Shown: positions 21,782 to 24,620 of the stretch, one piece after another
How the letters are laid out: each line of letters opens with the position of its first letter
Position numbering within the stretch: the stretch's first letter is position 1
Source of the DNA: RGIG3013 sp045538935
Lineage (GTDB): Bacteria > Bacillota > Clostridia > Oscillospirales > Acutalibacteraceae
Reading direction: 5' to 3'
Assembly: GCA_045538935.1 (NCBI GenBank)
Contig: JAZQEI010000014.1
Span: forward strand, 1-24,620
DNA: 24,620 nucleotides
Notes under the pieces: model-generated
Told to the model about the DNA's origin: nothing
Databases searched by the model: none
What the model saw: the letters and a program-made list of their open reading frames with translations, nothing else
Program-made: the position numbers and the translations under genes

Positions 21782-23104
21782 CTCTATGTTTTTTATGTTT
21801 TCGTTTTTAAATTGTTTAAGGCTACTTTTTGGCAAAATACATTTTTTAAAACCAAGTCTTTCTGCTTCTAAAACTCTTGCAACAGCTCTAGGAACGGAAC
21901 GCACCTCACCAGAAAGACCTACTTCACCAAAAATTACTGTTTGTGCATCAATAGGAATTTCTTTTAGTCCCGATACTAACGATAATATAACCGCTAGATC
22001 TGCAGCGGGTTCTTCTAGTCTAATACCCCCTACAACATTTAGGTAAGTATCGAAGTTTGAAAAGTAAAGTCCCATTCGCTTTTCTAATACAGCCAAGAGA
22101 AGATTTAGCCTGTAATTATCAAAACCAGTAGACATTCTTCTTGGATTACCGAATCCTGTTTTTGCAACAAGACCTTGTACCTCCGCTAAAATAGGTCTAC
22201 TTCCCTCTAAAACACAGGTAATTGCTGTACCGGATGTTTCGGCATTACGCTCAGATAAAAGCATTTCAGATGGATTTTCGACTTGAACAAGGCCGCTATT
22301 CTTCATTTCAAATACACCGATCTCATTTGTAGATCCAAAACGGTTTTTAACAGCTCTCAAGATTCTATAAGCTTGATTTCGTTCGCCTTCAAAATACAAA
22401 ACCGTGTCGACTATATGCTCAACTACCTTTGGTCCGGCTATTTCCCCACCTTTGTTTACATGGCTAACAATTATTGCTGGAATATCAATTTCTTTTACAG
22501 TCCTAAGTATTAGTGCTGCACTTTCTCTTACCTGAACTATACTGCCTGAAGATGAAGTTAAGTCATCTATGTGCATGGTTTGAATAGAATCAACCATTAC
22601 TATATCTGGTTTTATGCTTTTTATGTATTCACACACAGCTACAGTATCGGTTTCACACATAATAAGCAACTTATCGTTATTTACGCCTAATCTTTCGGCA
22701 CGTAATTTTATTTGTACCGGTGATTCTTCTCCGGATACATACAAAACTGTTTTATCAGAATCTATACTAGAACATATTTGAAGTAAAATGGTTGACTTAC
22801 CAATACCCGGGTCGCCACTAAGTAAAGTTACAGACCCTTTAACAATACCACCACCAAAAACTCTGTCTAATTCAGAAATATTAGTAAGATATCGGTGTTC
22901 ATCAATTACAGTAATGTCTTTTAAAAGTTTGGTGGTTGTAGGTTTAACATTTGATATACTGTTTTTTGAAGTGCTTTTTGTTTCAACAATTACGTCCTCT
23001 TCTAATGTGTTCCACTCACCACATGTGGCACATCTACCGTTCCACTTAGCACTGGTAGCTCCACAATTAGAACATACATAAACAGTTTTAGCTTTAACTG
23101 ACAA
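21734..23104 (-). CDS. radA: DNA repair protein RadA
   Basis: 456 residues from the TTG at 23104. GAGGTG at 23111-23116 is correctly spaced for TTG, and the in-frame GTG at 23113 lies inside that site. Domains in order are a Cys4 zinc finger ('VCSNCGATSAKWNGRCATCGEWNT'), a RecA-like ATPase with Walker A 'SGDPGIGKST' and Walker B 'PDIVMVDSIQTM', and the RadA motif 'KNRFGSTNEIGVFEM'. A Lon-protease-like C-terminal domain follows ('DLAVILSLVSGLKEIPIDAQTVIFGEVGLSGEVR'). It is a DnaB-like helicase that helps process recombination intermediates. The start overlaps the stop region of the cwlD remnant (TGA at 23115-23117), so radA was built as the downstream gene of a cwlD-radA operon. That matters because cwlD is interrupted upstream. 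Confidence 0.96.
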   Translation of the reverse strand: MSVKAKTVYVCSNCGATSAKWNGRCATCGEWNTLEEDVIVETKSTSKNSISNVKPTTTKLLKDITVIDEHRYLTNISELDRVFGGGIVKGSVTLLSGDPGIGKSTILLQICSSIDSDKTVLYVSGEESPVQIKLRAERLGVNNDKLLIMCETDTVAVCEYIKSIKPDIVMVDSIQTMHIDDLTSSSGSIVQVRESAALILRTVKEIDIPAIIVSHVNKGGEIAGPKVVEHIVDTVLYFEGERNQAYRILRAVKNRFGSTNEIGVFEMKNSGLVQVENPSEMLLSERNAETSGTAITCVLEGSRPILAEVQGLVAKTGFGNPRRMSTGFDNYRLNLLLAVLEKRMGLYFSNFDTYLNVVGGIRLEEPAADLAVILSLVSGLKEIPIDAQTVIFGEVGLSGEVRSVPRAVARVLEAERLGFKKCILPKSSLKQFKNENIKNIELIGVRTIRDAIDFIK

Positions 23105-23114
23105 ATTTGTCACC

Positions 23115-23681
23115 TCATATTTTTTTATCGTAATCCATTATACCACAAAAAATACAAAATGCAATTTGTGTTTGATATTCTTTATCTTTAAGTAATTTAA
23201 GTTCTTCTAAATTGCTTAAAAAACCGCATTCTACAATTACTGCGGGTATTTTTGCTCTGTGCAATAAAAAAGTACTGCTGGTACCCATTTTTACAACCCT
23301 GTTATTTTCTGGTTGTAGCATATTTTTAAAAGAATTTTGAATACATTGGCCTAATTGTATTGAAAGATCATTGTTTTTTGAGTAAAAAACTTGTGCACCG
23401 TTGGCTGATGACGATGTAAACTTATTTAAATGCACACTAACAAAAATAGCATCAGGATTTTTTTCCATTAAGTCTAATCTGTTTTTTAAATCGCTGGTTT
23501 TTCTTGCTGAAATAGAAGAATTTGGTTTATTGTCTGTGGCGGTATCGGTGCTACGTGTTATTATAACGTTGTAACCAGATGACTTTAAGAATTCCATTAA
23601 ATTTAATGATATACTTAAGTTAATGTCTTTTTCAACTGTACCATCAGAAGCAGTTGCTCCACCATCAAACCCGCCGTGGGC
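23115..23681 (-). pseudogene. cwlD: N-acetylmuramoyl-L-alanine amidase CwlD, 3' part, interrupted by an inserted element
   Basis: The open frame encodes an Amidase_3 domain from its HGG motif to the normal end: 'HGGFDGGATASDGTVEKDINLS' (first Zn ligands His and Glu), 'ISARKTSDLKNRLDLM', 'SVHLNKFTSSSANGAQVFY' (Zn ligand His) and 'IPAVIVECGFLSNLEE' (catalytic Glu). Order and spacing follow CwlD, the amidase that starts muramic-delta-lactam formation in spore cortex. What is missing is everything upstream: the signal/membrane segment and the 'VVIDAG' strand before the HGG. Instead the frame continues as 'NSVVLANSA' and hits TAA at 23706-23708. The first ATG available is 23597, inside the fold and without a ribosome binding site, so the remnant is unlikely to yield active enzyme. 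A large serine recombinase gene ends 70 bases away, so integration into cwlD is the natural explanation. Confidence 0.85.
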
Positions 23682-23700
23682 TGAGTTAGCTAATACTACA
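23670..23700. other. Probable attachment-site junction in cwlD
   Basis: Homology to CwlD ends here. On the minus strand the normal 'D-A-G-H-G-G' codons read N-S-A-H-G-G, so host sequence resumes at or just before the His codon (23676-23678) and element sequence lies to the right. Serine recombinases exchange at a 2-base core inside a short site, so only a few shared bases are expected. The exact core cannot be fixed from one junction. Confidence 0.6.
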
Positions 23701-24620
23701 CTATTTTAGTATTCTTGTATATTTTGTCGTTTTCCAAGTAGCTATTTTCACTAAACTTTCCACTCGATTTTAATTTCTCTCTTACCATCCTCTTTGAGCT
23801 TTCCAATGAAGATTTTGCTTATAAATTCATCAGCAATCTCGAATGTAAGGGTGTCAATTTTTCGGTACTTTTCGAGTACCTGACTAGTATCCGTTTTTGT
23901 TTCGCCGCCCGTAAGTGTTGCAAGCTTTGATTTCAAAATTTCGATGCGTTTTTCTGTTTCTTGAGAATCTTTTTGATAGCTTTCTCGGTATTTTGTAAAC
24001 TCCGCTACGCTGATGACACCATCTAACTTGTCGGTGTACATCTGAGCCATTCGGTTATCATTACGCTTGACCTTTTCTTCAAGCTCAGCAATTTGCGACT
24101 GCAAGGTTTTAGCACCGTTCTTTTTCCTTTTGGGTGCATCTAACTTGCCAATCTGCTTTTTATCGTAGTATTTATCAAGCAACTTATTGATTTCATCTAC
24201 TACGATTTGTTCTAACTCATCAAGGCGAATACTGTGTGCGTTTTGGCAAACTCCGTTAGTGGTTTTCCGAGTTCTGCAAGAAAGGTAGTTATATCTTCCG
24301 TCACGCAGTTTATAGCTCATTTTCCACATTGTGTTGCCACACCCGGCACAACACACCTTTTTAGCAAGCGAATAACAACTAGCACTTGGAATTTTTTGAC
24401 CTCTACCTCGGGAAAGCCTAATCTCCTGTGCCTTATAAAAGGATTCTTTAGAAATAATTGCTTCGTGGGTATCCTCAACAATATCCCATTCACTTTGCGG
24501 CTTTTTTCGGCGTGTACCCGTTTTGTAGTTTACAACCTCTTGTCTGCCCTGGACCAGAGTACCTGGGTATTCGAATCGGCGAAGGATTGCATAAGCAGCC
24601 GAGTCGGACCAGGTTGTCCT
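23682..24620. mobile_element. Terminal part of an integrated element carrying a large serine recombinase
   Basis: It runs from the cwlD junction to the window edge and continues beyond it. It contains the recombinase gene transcribed toward the junction, the usual layout of large-serine-recombinase prophages, ICEs and skin-like elements. The coding DNA here is visibly richer in G+C than the neighbouring host genes. The cargo is outside the window. Confidence 0.75.
23751..24620 (-). CDS. Large serine recombinase, C-terminal part
   Basis: The frame is open from the window edge to TAG at 23751-23753, giving the last 289 residues; the start and catalytic N-terminal domain are outside. Residues about 1-95 are the Recombinase domain ('WSDSAAYAILRRFEYPGTLVQG', then 'THEAIISKESFHKAQEI'). 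Residues about 95-140 are the zinc beta-ribbon ('VCCAGCGNTMWKM', then 'YLSCRTRKTTNGVCQNAHSIR', with the two Cys pairs). Residues about 165-245 are a long coiled coil ('LQSQIAELEEKVKRNDNRMAQM') that in this family controls direction of recombination. The C-terminal 'FISKIFIGKLKEDGKREIKIEW' is typical. It would catalyse integration and, with a directionality factor, excision. Codon choice differs from the host genes. An ATG at 24356 is internal, not the start. Confidence 0.93.
   Translation of the reverse strand, partial: RTTWSDSAAYAILRRFEYPGTLVQGRQEVVNYKTGTRRKKPQSEWDIVEDTHEAIISKESFYKAQEIRLSRGRGQKIPSASCYSLAKKVCCAGCGNTMWKMSYKLRDGRYNYLSCRTRKTTNGVCQNAHSIRLDELEQIVVDEINKLLDKYYDKKQIGKLDAPKRKKNGAKTLQSQIAELEEKVKRNDNRMAQMYTDKLDGVISVAEFTKYRESYQKDSQETEKRIEILKSKLATLTGGETKTDTSQVLEKYRKIDTLTFEIADEFISKIFIGKLKEDGKREIKIEWKV

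Noticed and set aside
24354..24356. ATG as start of the serine recombinase
   Set aside because: The frame stays open to the window edge and encodes the conserved Recombinase domain upstream of this Met.
1..24620. CRISPR array or Cas genes
   Set aside because: No regularly spaced identical repeats of 23-40 bases and no Cas-like protein were found.

Overview
The window looks like chromosome from a low-GC, endospore-forming Firmicute of the class Clostridia, probably a gut-type anaerobe. The evidence is AT-rich intergenic DNA, strong AGGAGG-like ribosome binding sites, GTG and TTG starts, and a set of sporulation genes: yunB, spoIIM, cotJA-cotJB-cotJC and a cwlD-type amidase. A DUF4364 protein, an NAD-type malic enzyme and a BspA-like surface protein fit the same picture. 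The exact taxon cannot be read from this sequence.

Layout. 1-668: 3' end of a BspA-type leucine-rich-repeat gene, its terminator, and tRNA-Leu(TAG) on the minus strand. 728-4524: a plus-strand group of a cytidylate-kinase-like protein, yunB, ligA and a small lipoprotein. 4536-5276: an SDR reductase on the minus strand. 5277-7276: a complex promoter and leader region, then spoIIM-xerD. 7281-8318: a second tyrosine recombinase converging on xerD, followed by about 0.75 kb of AT-rich DNA with no gene. 9077-12236: minus-strand pair of a large polytopic GT-C-like membrane protein and MgtC. 12324-13449: divergent flavoprotein plus DUF4364 operon. 13487-13985: tRNA-Thr(CGT) on the minus strand and a divergent XRE-type regulator. 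14051-16494: a cytoplasmic GH2 glycosidase. 16498-18804: a malate/lactate dehydrogenase (Ldh family) and malic enzyme operon. 18911-20251: a membrane-anchored NlpC/P60-like protein. 20382-21490: the cotJ spore-coat operon. 21617-21781: a tiny four-cysteine protein gene. 21734-23104: radA. 23115-24620: a cwlD gene cut off at its active-site codons, next to the C-terminal part of a large serine recombinase.

The most interesting point is the right end. A mobile element carrying a large serine recombinase has inserted at the codons for the first zinc-binding histidine (HGG motif) of a cwlD-type spore-cortex amidase. The rest of the cwlD frame is intact down to its stop codon, and radA follows in the same operon. 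The arrangement resembles 'skin'-type elements that interrupt sporulation genes and are excised in the mother cell. The far end of the element lies outside the window, so this remains a hypothesis. Other points of note are a XerD with Lys in place of the box I catalytic Arg, two convergent tyrosine recombinases, overlapping palindromes upstream of the second recombinase, repeat-rich DNA upstream of spoIIM-xerD, and a Cys4 mini-protein gene overlapping the 3' end of radA.
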